Of a stretch of 64,000 bases of DNA, positions 43,106 through 54,789 are shown piece after piece (the stretch's first letter is position 1; each line of letters begins with the position of its first letter). Source of the stretch: Dipteris shenzhenensis (taxonomy: Eukaryota; Polypodiophyta; Polypodiopsida; Gleicheniales). The translations under genes were made by a program, and so were the position numbers. The notes under the pieces are model-generated. The model saw only the letters and a list, made by a program, of their open reading frames with translations, did not search any database and was not told the DNA's origin. The DNA lies in assembly GCA_047967505.1 (NCBI GenBank), contig CM106539.1. The stretch is one strand, 5' to 3'.

Positions 43106-46100
43106 GTGTGGGGATCCTTTCACTTGTTGAGTTTCCTGCCCTCAGCAGGAGTGTTTCGGCCCAGGGGAAGCTCGTCTCCTCTACTAGATCAGGTAAGCCT
43201 TTCCATCCAGCATCCTCGTGTCGATGAGGATAGTCAGCTGGAACATACAGGGCCTAGGCGGAGTTTCATACCGTCGCCGTAGGTAGATGATCTTGAACCA
43301 GCTTCATCCAGGTGTCACTGGAGGTGCTATTGATATTCTTTTTATCCAGGAACACAAGCTGGATGCCATTGATTGCTCTAAGTCTGGCAAACTGCTTTCA
43401 GGACATACCTTCTGGTCGCCTGCTATGGGCACAAGGGGAGGTACTTGCATTTCGGTCTCTCTTTCTATTCTCCCCTTGGTTGTTGGTCATGGTATTATCT
43501 CCCCTTCTAGAGCTCAATGGATCATTATTTTGATTGGAGGGGGTAAGATTGGTCTTCTCAATCTTTATGCTTCCAACAACAGAGAGGAGCGGATCTCCTT
43601 TTGGAAGGAGTTACTCTCTTGGGCCCCCATTGCAGATTCTTGGATCATTGGTGGCGACTTCAACATGGTTGAGTTTCCTTCAGACAAAAAGGGAGGCAGA
43701 TAGGGTGGAATTCATTCTTTGGAGAGGGCAGCCTGGGATGCCTTCCTCTTTCAGTTCAGTGGCAGGGACACTTGGTTGGATGATGCCTTTCATATTATGC
43801 CAGAGTCACTCCTGTACTCTTGGTCGAACAGGAGAATACACATGCCCATTCATGCACAGATTGACAGATTTTATGTAGATGATTGGGCACTTGACAGAGA
43901 AGGATCTGTATGCATTTCTACTGGGGTTTCCACCTCAGATCATTTTCCAGTGGTGTTGCAGATTCTTGAGTCTCGTCGGAGAGAACGCTTTGCCAGTGTC
44001 AGGATTTTGGAAGCTTTTTATGCAGAGGAGAGCCTCACGGAGGATATTTTACAGATTTGGGTTTCTCACATACAGGGTGGAGCTGTCCACCCATCTCAGG
44101 TAGCTACAGCCTTATCCGGAATTAGTGACTATTATCATACAGTTGTTGATTCTAGGAGACGTGAGATTCTCAGATGTGAGATTGGTATACGCCATCAGTT
44201 AGCGTCCCTTCAGAGGGAAGAGCAAAAGAGGCCCACAGATGCTTGGATTAAGTAGCGCCTTGCTGCAGCAAGGGCTCATTTGTAGACATTGTTGGATCAG
44301 AGAGCAGAATATGCCTTTCATGCACGGGAATCCTTTTGGATTCAGATGGGTGGCAGGGTCAACAAACACTTTTTCGCTACTTATGGGCCCAGACATAGTA
44401 GAGATAGTGTTTTGCAGCTTGTTGACTGAGACGGGGTGTTACAGTCAGATCCTGATGCTGTCATGCGTGTAGCTTGAGATTTTTTTGCATCCCTTCTTAG
44501 TGCAGATCCAGGCACATAGGCCATTGATGATGCCAGAGAGGTTATTTGGCAGTGTATCCCTGTATTGGTGAAGGATGAGATGTATGTTTCTCTGGACACC
44601 TTTCACCAATGCAGAATTCAAGACTGCATTACTTGCCCTCCATAAGGGCAAGTGCCCAGGTTCAGAAGGACTTATCCCCTCCTTTTTCATTACTTTTTGG
44701 GAGTAGATTGGTGATCACATTACATCAGCCCTGCAGGGCGTGTGGGACTCTGGTGAGATGCCGGACGCACTTACAGATGGTCTCATTCATCTCATCCCAA
44801 AGGGGGCTAATAGGAATCTTGTGTCTCAATGGAGACCCATCACTCTTTTGGCACTTTTTACAAGATTCTGGCGAAAGCCATCAGTCTGCGGCTACAGGTT
44901 TTTCTTCCAGATTTGATTCATGACACGTAGACAGGGTTTGTGCATGGCAGAAGTATTTTTGATAATATTTTCTCATTTTGGGAGGCCTCAGAATGGGCCA
45001 TGCATAGCCGCCAGAGATTGGCCATTCTACTCTTGGACTTTGAGAAAGCTTACGACAGAGTAGATTGGGATTTTTTAGAGGGTACTCTATCTCGCTTTGG
45101 TTTTTCAGATGCATGGATTAGAGGAGTATCCTCTCTCTACAGATCAGCCCATAGCCAGTTGCTCATTGGGGGGGTAAGAGGGGACATGTTTCAGATTTCC
45201 AGATCCGTCCGCCAGGGATGTCCTCTTACCCCGTTTCTTTTTCTATTTGTGGCTAAAGCTATGAGTATCTACATTAGATCTCAAGCTGATATTTATGGGC
45301 TGAGGCTTCCTATCCGCCAGGAAGAAGAGCTCCTGGATAGTGAGTTGGCAGATGACACGGCTGTTTTTTTGGATGCCTCCCCCAGGACACTCACTTCCTT
45401 CCGGACAGCCTTGGATTTGTTTTGCACGGCTGCATGTGCACACATTAATTGGCATAAATCCAGTGGTTTTTGGATTTGTGAGGATGACACCCCGGATTGG
45501 GGTAATGATATTGGCTTCACTTGGGTACAGAGGGGCGTCTCCGTCAGATATTTGGGCTTCCAGGTTGGGGTGGGCATCTCTCCTTCACAACAGTTTGCTC
45601 CGGTGTTGGAAAGCATAAGAAGAAAGCTCCTTTACTGGAGCTCAGCCAAACTTGACTTGGCCTCTAGGGTGGTGGTGGTTAACCAGGTTCTTCTAGCCAC
45701 AGCATGGTTTGTATGCTCTTGTTGGTGCCACTCTAGGGATTGTATCACTCAGCTTAAGAGGCCTGTATGAAACTTTTTACGGAGTGGTCTAGATGGCACA
45801 CCTGATGTTACAGCCAGGGTGGCTTGGGAGACCTTGATTCTTCCTACAAGAGAAGGGGGTTTGAATATCATCGACCCAGATCTACAGCCCAGATCTACAG
45901 TGTAGAGCTTTACTATGCAAGTTCGTTGTGAGAGGGCTTATGCCAGGGCAAGAGCCTTGGAAGGATTTTTTTATCAGATGCATACAGTCTCGCACGCCCA
46001 CTTCAGGAGAGGATTGGACACACAGTACTAGATGGGTTTTCACCACAGCCCACCTCAGGTCTCCCTCTTCCCCTCTTATGGTTGCTATCCTGAAAGCATG

Positions 46101-46213
46101 GGCCAACTTCAGGAGTACTCTTCGCAGGATTCCCCCATCCACCCGTGCAGAGATTGAAAGGCAGCCTATCATGTGGAATGACAGGATTTTGGATGAGCTT
46201 GGCAGACCACTTG
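43106..46213 (+). mobile_element. LINE-A copy A5, truncated at both ends, inside gypsy G2
   Basis: Begins in the last part of ORF1 (GKLVSSTRSGKPFHPASS, about 43165-43220) and ends in the ORF2 region equivalent to 52430 of A6, so it lacks a 3' UTR, poly(A) and any target-site duplication. It carries the most complete endonuclease-RT in colinear order in the window. Whether it inserted into the gypsy and was trimmed, or arrived by recombination, cannot be told. Confidence 0.88.
43224..46213 (+). pseudogene. LINE-A ORF2 (A5): endonuclease and reverse transcriptase
   Basis: From the ATG at 43224 it reads MRIVSWNIQGLGG. Endonuclease motifs follow: IQEHKLD (catalytic Glu), WIIGGDFNMVEFPSDKK, and SDHFPVVL (terminal Asp-His) at about 43935-43960. 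RT motifs: KCPGSEGL, WRPITLLA, GFVHGRSIFDNIFSF, LLLDFEKAYDRVDWDFLEG (motif A, about 45030-45080), RSVRQGCPLTPFLFLFVAKA (motif B) and LADDTAVF (motif C, about 45345). A connection region follows to LGRPLGAY-like residues. Stops at about 43282, 43702, 44254 and 44705 make it inactive. Confidence 0.88.
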
Positions 46214-46603
46214 GAGCTTATCCTAGGAGTGAGTGCGACGGAAAACACTCGCGGAACGTGCAAATCCTTGAAAAACACAGCAACACTCTTCAAAAATACG
46301 CACAAGCTCTCAAAACTCACAAATGGAAGAGACAGAACAAGCGTGCTGGGTACAATCTCCCCCCATAGGAGTGGTGCTCTCCTTCCACCTCCTATGTATT
46401 TATGTATATCTCTCAAAAAGCTTCCAAGCAAAAATCATACAAAAGCCTCTGTGCTTTCCTCCATGCACCCTTTACAAAAAGCCCATCCACCTCCTAGAAT
46501 AGCTGGAAATTCATGAGCCATCTCTCCTCTTGACTAACTTATCTCAAACACACTTCCAACTAGAAATACCACCCAACCTCTTCTGGGAAGAAAACAAAAA
46601 TAA

Positions 46604-46816
46604 TCACTCTACTGAAGAAAACTTACCCTGCATCTGACTGGCATTCTTCCTAAGAGCAATCACTTTCAAAGCTTTTTGAAGCTTAGCACGGAGACGTATC
46701 ACCCAAAGTTCAACATCAAGGCATCTCTCTCTCCTGTGTCCACACTCCCCACATAACTCACAATGAATCACTCTCATGCGAGGCTTTGTCTTCATAGTTT
46801 CAATCCCTAACCACAC
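46604..46816 (-). other. Small ORF with CCHC motif next to the gypsy primer-binding site
   Basis: The 70-codon minus-strand ORF contains HCELCGECGHRRERC, a C-x2-C-x4-H-x4-C arrangement, then an Arg/Lys-rich stretch. It begins only about 100 bp after the primer-binding site of G2, where gag zinc knuckles do not normally lie. It may be a gag remnant moved by deletion, or chance. Confidence 0.4.
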
Positions 46817-47429
46817 AGAAATTCAAGCAACATTCCCCAGCCAATCTTCTGGGCCGTTTTGTCTTAAGTACCCAATCTCAATTCAAAACTCCTCCTGTCC
46901 CCAGCAGGATCGCCAAAAAGATGATAAGGAAAAAAAAGGAAAGACAACCAGGAATTATGTACTTTACCACGTCAGATAGCTGAGACTTCATAGGGATCAG
47001 CTGCTATGTGGGCTCGTAGATGATGAGCTTATGAACCAGGTTCCAAAGCAGATATCCAGAGCACACAAATAACAAGTCAATCTCCCACACAATCTGACTA
47101 GAACACGCACACAGGAACACACAGACTCTTTGAAAGAGGGGAAAGAAGGCTTTGACTTGTTGTAGCTCTGTGTCAACCAAGAGTTGTTCATACACACAGT
47201 CGTTCTTTATACGACAGATCAACCACACATGATGTATCTACAACACCTCCTTCCAGCAGCTTGTATAAGTAAAACAGCTCGTACTTATGCTTCTCGTACG
47301 GAATCCTCATGCACAAAGAACCCCCAAGAATGCTAATCCATGGAGTCATCCCCTCCACCTATAGATTCATGAAACCTCAACGATCAAAGTCCCTATCAGA
47401 TGTATGTTATTCAGTCCACAAACAAGAAG

Positions 47430-48141
47430 TCCTGCTGCTGCTCCCCACCCCTCCTGCTGCCCTCCTTCCTGCTCCCCTCCTTGCTGCCCCCCCCTCCCTC
47501 CTTGCTTCTCCTCCCTCCCCTCCCCACCTACTGCTCCCCCCGCCTCCCCCTCCGTCTCCCCTCCCTCGCTGCTGCAGCCCCCCCCGCCCCCGCTCTCTAC
47601 CTCCTCCCCCGCGCGCTGCCTCCTCCCTCCCCTCCCCCCTACCTGCTGCTCCCCCCGCCTCCTCCCTCCCCTCCTTGCTTCTCCTCCCTCCCCTCCCCCC
47701 TACCTATTGCTCCCCCCGCCTCCCCCCCCCCCCGATTCCCCTCCCTCGCTGCTGCACCCCCCCCCTACGCGCTGCCTCCTCCCCCGCGTGCTGCCTCCTC
47801 CCTCCCCTCCCCCCTACCTACTGCTCCCCGTCTCCCCCCGCGCCTCCCCTCCCTCTCTCCCCTTCTCTACCTCCCGCGCTGCTGCAGCCCCCCCTCCCCC
47901 CCCCCCCCTCCACTCCTCTCCTCTATCCTCCCCTCCTCTCCCTTCCTCCTCTCCTCTTGCTGCCCCCCCTCTCTCTTTGCTGACTCCTCTCCTTGCTCAT
48001 TCCTCTCTCTCTCTCACCTTCCTTTCACCCTCTCCCTTCATTTGGAGTACCCTATTCTCCTTTAGGGGTCTCCTGGGCTTCAGGAAAGCGGACAGAGTTC
48101 TTCTTTGTGTTTGAATCGGCCTTTCCCACCTCGATTGACGA
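47430..48141 (+). promoter_or_regulatory. Pyrimidine-rich 5' UTR of LINE-A6
   Basis: About 630 bp of almost pure C/T with tandem units (CCTCCCTCCCCTCCCCCCTA; CTGCTCCCCCCGCCTCC), then GTGTTTGAATCGGCCTTTCC just before the ORF1 ATG at 48142. The last phrase is shared with A4 (GTGTTTGAATCGGCCTCCTC at about 27467), so the element's leader is defined up to ORF1. Pro-rich ORFs of over 200 codons in all three frames are artefacts of composition. Confidence 0.78.
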
Positions 48142-49515
48142 ATGGGTTCCCATTCAGTCAATCCGTTACCGCCCACACCGGCCGCGAGAACCGTCACTTT
48201 CTCAAAAGACGAGTTGCAGTAGTTGTAAAAGGATTTGGAGCATGAGTGTTCCACGACTCTGTTCACACGCATCGATGGCTCCCAGCGCTCCAGGTCACAA
48301 GCTAGAGATTGGATGCTTGCGGCGCTTCCCCAGGAGCTCGCCCCCCGCCTTAAGGATGTTCGTTTGTTGGGACGAGGTTTCTTTCAGGTGTGCCTAGATT
48401 CCCCGGGTGTCACGAGAGACCTGCTACAAGCTGGGTTTCTATTTCTAGGCTACAAGAGGATTTTTTTGTTTCCCTTTCAATTGGGCTTTGACCCAGTTGA
48501 AGAGGACAAGTAGGGAGTTTCTGTTTTCATCAGGTTCCCTGGTCTCCCCTCAGTTTATCACCGGCTTCTTTTAGTTATTGGCGAGAGGTTTGGTGTGGTA
48601 GCAGAGATCCCCCCTCTTCCTGGCGAGCCTTCTTTAGCTGCTAAGGCGGTCAGGATGGATGGGGTACCCAGGGTTAGGGTCATTGTCCAGGACCCTAATA
48701 TTTCAGATGACCACATCATGCTACAGCGACCCGATGGGTCTTTCTTCCGCCAGAGATTTGAGGTTGCAGGTCGGCAGGACCAGTGCAGGATTTGCAGATC
48801 CTCGGGGCACTTCGCCAGAGATTGCCCAAAGAAGAAAAAGAGGCCCAGAAAGCAACCAGCTCGTACTAGCTTACGACAGAGAGCAGAAGTAGGACCTACT
48901 GCTCCACAGGCACCGCCTCAGACACGGGCTTCCCCCCCTCCTAGGGCTACTCGAGTCCCTCTTACACCCCGCACCACCTCTGGCCCACGGTGGGTTCCAG
49001 TCGCTGTTAGGCCCTCTACTTCAAATCACACCTCCACCGCTTCGGAGGCTACCTCCTTGGAGCCTCGGGAGGAGACTAGTGTTCAGGAGCCTTGTTCGAC
49101 TCCACCCCAGGACCAGGCTGTACCTTCCTTAGCAACCCAGATTGTTGGCACCTCATCCGCAACACTTCTTGATTAGGACTCAGTACAGGTGCCTCTTTCT
49201 ATGGATAGAGGGAAGGGGGTCTTACATTCTCTCTCTGCTTTGGTAGGAATCCTTAGTACCCCCTCCCCAGGATTGGCTCAACAAAACTCCTTTTCCGCTC
49301 TAGAGGACCTCTCCGACCTCCTAGATGATGATTTTGTACCTTCCACTTTCAGAGAGCCAGTTATTGGCATCGATTTTGAGAGATCTTTCTCTCTCTCACG
49401 TGTAGACTTTCCTCCCCTTGGACCTCGTGTGTATGGCAGGAGGTCAGCTCCGGTGAAGGGTTCTTTTTCCGCCACCAGGTCGGGTAAGATATTCCAACCC
49501 GCTTCCTCCCGCTGA
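48142..49515 (+). pseudogene. LINE-A ORF1 (A6): DUF4283-like plus CCHC knuckle
   Basis: Starts MGSHSVNPLPPTPAARTVTF, with two stops soon after (LQ-stop-L-stop). It continues RSQARDWMLAALPQELAPRL, RLLGRGFFQV-type residues, LGFDPVEEDK, VYHRLLLVIGERFGVVAEIP, VRVIVQDPNISDDHIMLQRP and CRICRSSGHFARDC (about 48780-48830). A Lys/Arg-rich then Pro/Thr-rich tail follows to TRSGKIFQPASSR and TGA at 49513-49515. The likely role is RNA binding in the LINE ribonucleoprotein. The stop overlaps the ORF2 ATG (TGATG). Confidence 0.87.
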
Positions 49516-52500
49516 TGAGGATAGCCAGTTGGAATATATAGGGATTGAGCGGCATCCCTCATGGCCGTCGCAGACGGCTGATTAGGAATAAGCTCCATCC
49601 AGGTGTTTCAGGTGGTTCCCTAGTTCAGGAACACAAACTGGATGTCAGAGATTGATCCAAGTCAGGTAAACTGCTTTCAGGCCGTACTTTTTGGCTTCCT
49701 GCCTTGGGAACCAAAGGAGGTACATGAATCTGTCAATCTGGGCATGGATAGGCATCTGCACCCTATGGTTCGACCATGAAAACAAAAGTGACTGAGACTG
49801 AACATGAAACGCATCATCTGACCAAACATCTCTGCCATTGAACCTGAACAAGAAGGCATCCCAAGCTGCTCTCTCGAGGGAATGATTACCACCTTCTTTG
49901 CCCCCTTGCTTATCAGAAGGTGCCTCAACCATGTTGAAGTCACCTCCAATAATCCACGAATCTGCAATGTCAGCCCACGGGAGCAACTCTTTCCAAAACA
50001 GAACACGGTCTCCTCTATTGTTCGGAGCATAGACGTTAAGGAAACCAACCTTACGTCCGTCAATCAGAAGTAAAACCCACTGGGTCCTGGAGGGGGTTAT
50101 GGTACTGTGTCCAATGATCAGAGGGAGAATGGAAGGGAGACAGTTTGCATTGCACCTGGTGTTTCCACTTCCAACCATTTTCCGGTGGTTTTGTCCATCT
50201 CAGAGCCCCATCTGAGAGGACGGTCTCACAATATCAGGATCCCCGATGCCTTATACACGGATGAGACTCTCATAGAGGCAGTCTTGGAGATTTGGGTTTC
50301 TCACATGCAGGGGGGTGGCCGGTCCTTCACATGTGGCCACAGCACTTGCCAGTATCAACGTTTTTTATCACTCCGTTGCTAGTGCTCGGCAAGGTGAGGT
50401 ACTCAGGCGGGAGATTGGTATCCGCCAGCAGTTGGCAGCCTTGCAGAGGGAGGAGCAAAAACGACCATCAGATGCTTGGGTATAGGAGCGCCTTGCTATG
50501 GCAAGGGCTCACTTGCAGACATTGCTTGATCAGAGAGTAGAGTATGCCTTCCATGCACGGGAGTCCTTTTGGATACAGATGGGAGGGAGAGTCAATAAAC
50601 ACTTTTTCTCTACACTTGGTCCCAAACGTAGTAGAGAGATTGTCAGGCAGCTTATTGACTTTGATGGCATTTTGCAGTCTCATTCGGATACCGTCATGCA
50701 CATAGCGACAGATTTCTATGCCTCCCTTCTTTCCGCAGATCCTAACACACAGGCCAGAGATGTGGCTAGAGATGAAATTTGGCAGAGTTTACCTGTGTTG
50801 GTCACACCAGAGATGATATGCTCACTTGATGCACGCTTTACCAACACAGAGTTCAAGACTGCTCTCTCCGCCCTTCATAAGGGCAAATGCCCTGGTTCTG
50901 ATAGTCTTACTCCTTTTTTTACAGCCTTTTGGGATATGATAGGTGATCATATTACTTCAGCCCTGCAGGGCATTTGGGACTCGGGTAAGATGCTTGACTC
51001 ACTGACCGAGGGACTCATACACCTTATCCCGAAAGGTGGTAACATGAATTTTGTATCCCATTGGAGACCCATCACTCTTTTGGGCACTCTATACAAAATC
51101 CTTGCCAAGGCGATCAGCATCCGATTGCAGCTCCTTCTTCCAGACCTCATCCATGATACTTAGACAGGCTTTGTGCATGGCAGGAGCATATTTGATAATA
51201 TCTTTTCCTTTTGGGAAGCCACAAAGTGGGCTATGCAGAGCGGGCAGAGGTTGGCAGTTCTACTTCTGGACTTTGAGAAAGCCTATGACAGAGTAGATTG
51301 GGGTTTTCTTGAGGGCACTCTTCTACAATTTGGATTTTCAGATGCATGGATTAGAGGGGTGGCCTCCCTTTATAGATCACAGGTTTTGATTGGAGGGGTA
51401 AGGGGTGACAGGTTTCAGATTTCCAGATCAGTTCGTCAGGGATGCCCTTTAGCCCCCTTCCTCTTTCTTTTTGTGGCAGAAGCTATGAGTATCTTCCTTA
51501 GATCTCAGGCTGAGCTTTATGGGTTGAGATTGCCCTCGAGATAGGAGTAGGAGCTTCTTGACTGTGAGTTGGCTGATGACACTGCTATTTTTATTGAGGC
51601 CTCTTCACAGTCACTTGATTCTTTCCGGACAGCCTTGGATATTTTTTGCTCAGCTGCAGGGGCACACATTAACTGGCATAAATCCTTTGGCTTTTGGATC
51701 AGTGATGAGGACACTCCAGGTTGGGGAGTTGACATTGGCTTTTCTTGGATTCAGAGGGGTGTTCCTGTCAGATATTTGGGATGCCAGGTAGGATCGGGCA
51801 TCTCTCCAACACAGCAGTTTGCCCCAGTACTAGAAAGTAAAAGAAAAAAGCTCCTTTTTTGGAGCTTAGTCAAACTTAACCTTGCCTCTAGAGTTGTGGT
51901 AGTGAACCAGGTTCTCTTGGCCACTGCCTGGTTTGTGTGTTCTTGCTGGTGCTGGTCTAGGGATTGCATCACTCAGCTAATTAGACCAGTTAGGAATTTT
52001 TTATGGAGTGGACTTGATGGCATGGCAGATGTTGCAGCGAGGGTGGCTTGGGAGATCATTATTCTCCCTACATGGGAAGGGGGCCTTAATATCATTGACC
52101 CGGACTTGCAGTGCAAGGCATTGCTTTGTAAGGTGGTGGTGAGGGGACTCATGCTTGGGCAGGAACCTTGGAAAGATTTCTTTTTTGGACGCATTTAAGC
52201 TTGCATACCTACCTTGGGAGATGATTGGGTGGACAGCCCTCGCTGGATTTTTACTTCCATCTCTCTCAGGTCTCCTGCCTCTCCTCTCATGACTGCCATC
52301 CTAAAAGCTTGGGGGAGCTTCAGGAACACTCTTCGAAGGGTTCCGCCCTCTATCCTTGAAGAGATTGATAGGTAGCCGATCATTTGGAACGATAGTATAC
52401 TTGATGAGCATGACAGACCACTGGGCACTTCCCATTATATGCAGTGGTCTAGATGGGAGAGAGGCCCCGCCTACACAGTAGGCACTTGGAAGGCTTTTAT

Positions 52501-53669
52501 CAGGCTACCTGAGGATCAAAGGCTACAGTTCGTGAGTCACCTCAGAGGGGTAGCACGTAGGATTCAGCAGATAGATGCAACCATCCTATTTCTTCCACCA
52601 CTTGGATGGGAGCTTTTTCGAGGACAGCAGTTTCTCTACAGGTGATCGCTCTTTGAGATCTCAGGAAAGATGCTCTAGTTATTGACGTTGGGGATGGAGG
52701 TATACTCTCTAGATCCACGGATGGTATTCTTCTAGAGGTTGCCTTTCAGCTTGTCAGGATTGTTGGTTTTGTGGACCATGGAGCGGGCTTGCAGTGGTAC
52801 GTAGACCTCGACCCTCTGCTCTTGGCCTTGGGATCGTGGAGGTTGTGGTTATATGGAGGTGCACCTATTAGGTGCTTGCAGTGGGACCCAGGAGAGTGGG
52901 AGTGGATAGATCATGGGCACCGAGAGAGGGGGATTCCCTTCTTTCGTTTCACGGTTGGTAATTCTAGGAGATTTGAGTTGAGCAGGAGAGGTTGGATTCC
53001 CTCCAGAGCCCCCCATTGGGATAGCTTCTTCATCACCGCAGATTTGCATAGGAATTTCTCGAGGAGGCTCTGGAAATCCCTCAGAAATAGAAAGATGACT
53101 CTTTTCTTTTGGCTTTCTATTCATGGAGGGATTGCATTAAACTTGTGGAGATCACGATTTGGGGTTGATCCCACTTGCCCTCGCTATCATTCTGTAGAGG
53201 AGTCAGTGTGACATTGCCTTTGGGACTGCAATCAAAGGAGAATTGTTTGGAAAGGAGTTGCTTGTTTCATGAGGGTGAGCCTTCTTCTTGGGTACTCTCG
53301 ATCCGCTGACAGGTGATAGAGCCCTGCTCTCTTCAGGATGTACCACATATTCCTTTCAAAGCTTCACACGTTTTAGTGGACACCTCTTGGGAGATTTTGG
53401 CTAGCATTTCCTCTTGGCACATTTGGAGAGCCAGATGCACAGAGGCCTTGGATGACACCCAGATACACCCATCACAGGTGTTCACGGGTATTTGGAGTGA
53501 CACGGTTCACACTTTGATAGCCATATGGGCTAGCATGCAGGGCCCTTCACGGGTAGCCTCTTTTAGGGGGACTGCTTTTCTTCGAGTTTGGAGGGGTTCT
53601 CCCTTTTTCTTGGAGGTTGCTACCGGATTGAGATGGCACTATCAGCCCCAATCCTTTCTTTTTGGCTCT
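49515..53669 (+). pseudogene. LINE-A ORF2 (A6): endonuclease (part inverted), RT, zf-RVT
   Basis: ORF2 starts MRIASWNI at 49515 in overlap with the ORF1 stop. The endonuclease N-part runs to KLLSGRTFWLPALGTKGGT, is interrupted by the inverted segment, and resumes at VCIAPGVSTSNHFPVVL. RT: KCPGSDSLTPFF, WRPITLLGTLYKI, LLLDFEKAYDRVDWGFLEGT (51253-51320), RSVRQGCPLAPFLFLFVAEA (51427-51490) and LADDTAIF (about 51570). Connection and C-terminal domain follow, then FFWLSIHGGIALNLWRSRFG and CPRYH (a CPRC motif with one Cys lost) near 53180. Scattered stops and a deletion near 53270 inactivate it. Confidence 0.9.
49729..50132 (-). other. Inverted endonuclease segment inside LINE-A6
   Basis: Read on the minus strand from 50132: SILPLIIGHSTITPSRTQW, KVGFLNVYAPNNRGDRVLFW, SWIIGGDFNMVEAPSDKQGG and IHAQIDRFM. 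This is colinear with the A5 endonuclease at 43455-43875 but in the opposite direction to the rest of A6. Left and right of it the plus-strand ORF2 continues exactly where the inverted piece leaves off. The edges are good to about 10 bp. Confidence 0.9.
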
Positions 53670-54789
53670 TGAGCTTTTCATCCATTGCATGCTGTATTCC
53701 CGTATGGAGCTTGCTCTAACAATTTTCTTTAATACTTAATAGAAGTCTCTTTTTTGCCCAAAAAAAAAAAGTCCCTATCATGACTTCCGTTCAATCACTA
53801 TTGCATCTGCACACAAGCTGTACGTCATATCACGAGTGCTTCCAGCAGCGACAACTCCCAATCTGTCTTCTGTTCCAGCTAGACTCCCCCACGCAGCCTG
53901 CACCTCTCTGCTCAGCTAATCGTCCATCAGCTTTGTGCCCTTTTTTTTTTTCAGATCATCACACCCCGTTGACAGCCCGTACACAGCCCAATCGCCCTCT
54001 CAGATCGTCACAACCCTCTACACCTTGACGCACTGCTTTTGTACAACACTTTGAAGCCCATGAACCATCCATTCATCGACCAGCAGATCCTTTCCCCTCT
54101 CTTCCTTTTCCGCTCTCTCCCCCCCATCTCTCTCTCTCGCTCATCAACGTTTTCCAGCACTCTCCAGTAGCTGCCATTCCACGTATCCGCCCACTCGTCA
54201 GCCAGAGCATCCCCAATCCTTGATCATGTAGCCACCTTGCATGCATACATTCCGTCCCAGATTTTCCAGCCACGTCATCACGTAGAATTTACCACTCTTC
54301 CATAAAAAAAATGCAAATATGCCCCCAAGGCACATTAAATGCATATTTTGGACCGTTAGTCACACAATTACCTCACACATTAGCATGCACATTAAGGCTT
54401 GCATGCACACCCGTACACACACATGAAAAGCCCCTTGACATGGACACCAGAACATGTCAAATTCCTGTAACATGCAAGTGCACATTGACTTAGGAAAATA
54501 AAATAAAAAAACCCTTCATTACTTGATTTTCATGACCCCAAAAACATTTCACTTGATGACACACTAGACACCCTTGCTCTGGAAGTCTGGTACAACCACA
54601 TTGCATTTCATCATTTCCCATGAAGTCCCTGCAATATTGTCTCAAAAAACTATACATTAGTTCATCATGCTTGTGAAAGAAAAATCCACAAATGCTTAAA
54701 GCCCACACCTACCCTAGATGTGTATAACTATATGCCTATCCACAATGATATATAGTGCTCAAAAACTTGATACAGGTTTTGTCCTATCA

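Larger units (their letters stand above)
47399..53767 (+). mobile_element. LINE-A copy A6, near full length (6.4 kb)
   Basis: Bounded by AAAGTCCCTATCA at 47386-47398 and 53768-53780, with the undisturbed site present at 40980-40992. It has all LINE-A parts: pyrimidine-rich 5' UTR (47430-48060), ORF1 (48142-49515), ORF2 (49515 to about 53669), 3' UTR and poly(A) (53760-53770). Part of the endonuclease (about 49729-50132) is inverted. Stops in ORF1 (48220 region, 48513, 49174) and ORF2 (49536, 51160, 51542, 52196) make it inactive. It is the reference copy for the family here. Confidence 0.95.
40520..54789 (-). mobile_element. Ty3/gypsy element G2 (minus strand) carrying LINE-A5 and LINE-A6
   Basis: On the minus strand the 5' LTR (54789-46922, split by A6) is followed by a primer-binding-site-like TTTTTGGCGATCCTGCTGGGG, then a short leader, LINE-A5 (46213-43106), gypsy integrase (43105-42121), a purine tract (CTGGGGGATGGGCAAAA) and the 3' LTR (42092-40520). 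LTR termini are TGATAGGAC...CCTTATCA. Protease, RT and RNase H are absent. Five-base flanks (CATGC at 40515-40519, ACGTG at 54790-54794) do not match cleanly. LINE-B sequence lies on both sides: C-terminus at 55310-55026 and tail at 40519-40160. Confidence 0.82.
46922..54789 (-). repeat. 5' LTR of gypsy G2, split by LINE-A6
   Basis: The two parts, 46922-47398 and 53768-54789, join at AAAGTCCCTATCA to give about 1486 bp colinear with the uninterrupted LTR at 40520-42092. Everything between is LINE-A6. The minus-strand end TATCA at 46922 abuts the primer-binding-site-like sequence at 46920-46899. Confidence 0.87.

Noticed and set aside
43879-44103. Second ORF over the LINE-A5 endonuclease
   Set aside because: Shadow frame of the endonuclease region; the real frame has the NHF/DHF motif.
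47309-48114. Three overlapping Pro-rich ORFs of 221-236 codons
   Set aside because: Same cause: the LINE-A6 pyrimidine-rich leader. No signal peptide, no ordered extensin repeat, and all three frames are equally open.
49515-52916. Splicing as the cause of the ORF1-to-ORF2 jump in LINE-A3
   Set aside because: The sequence at the jump points in A6 does not show GT and AG at the needed places. Microhomology-type deletion or template switching fits better.
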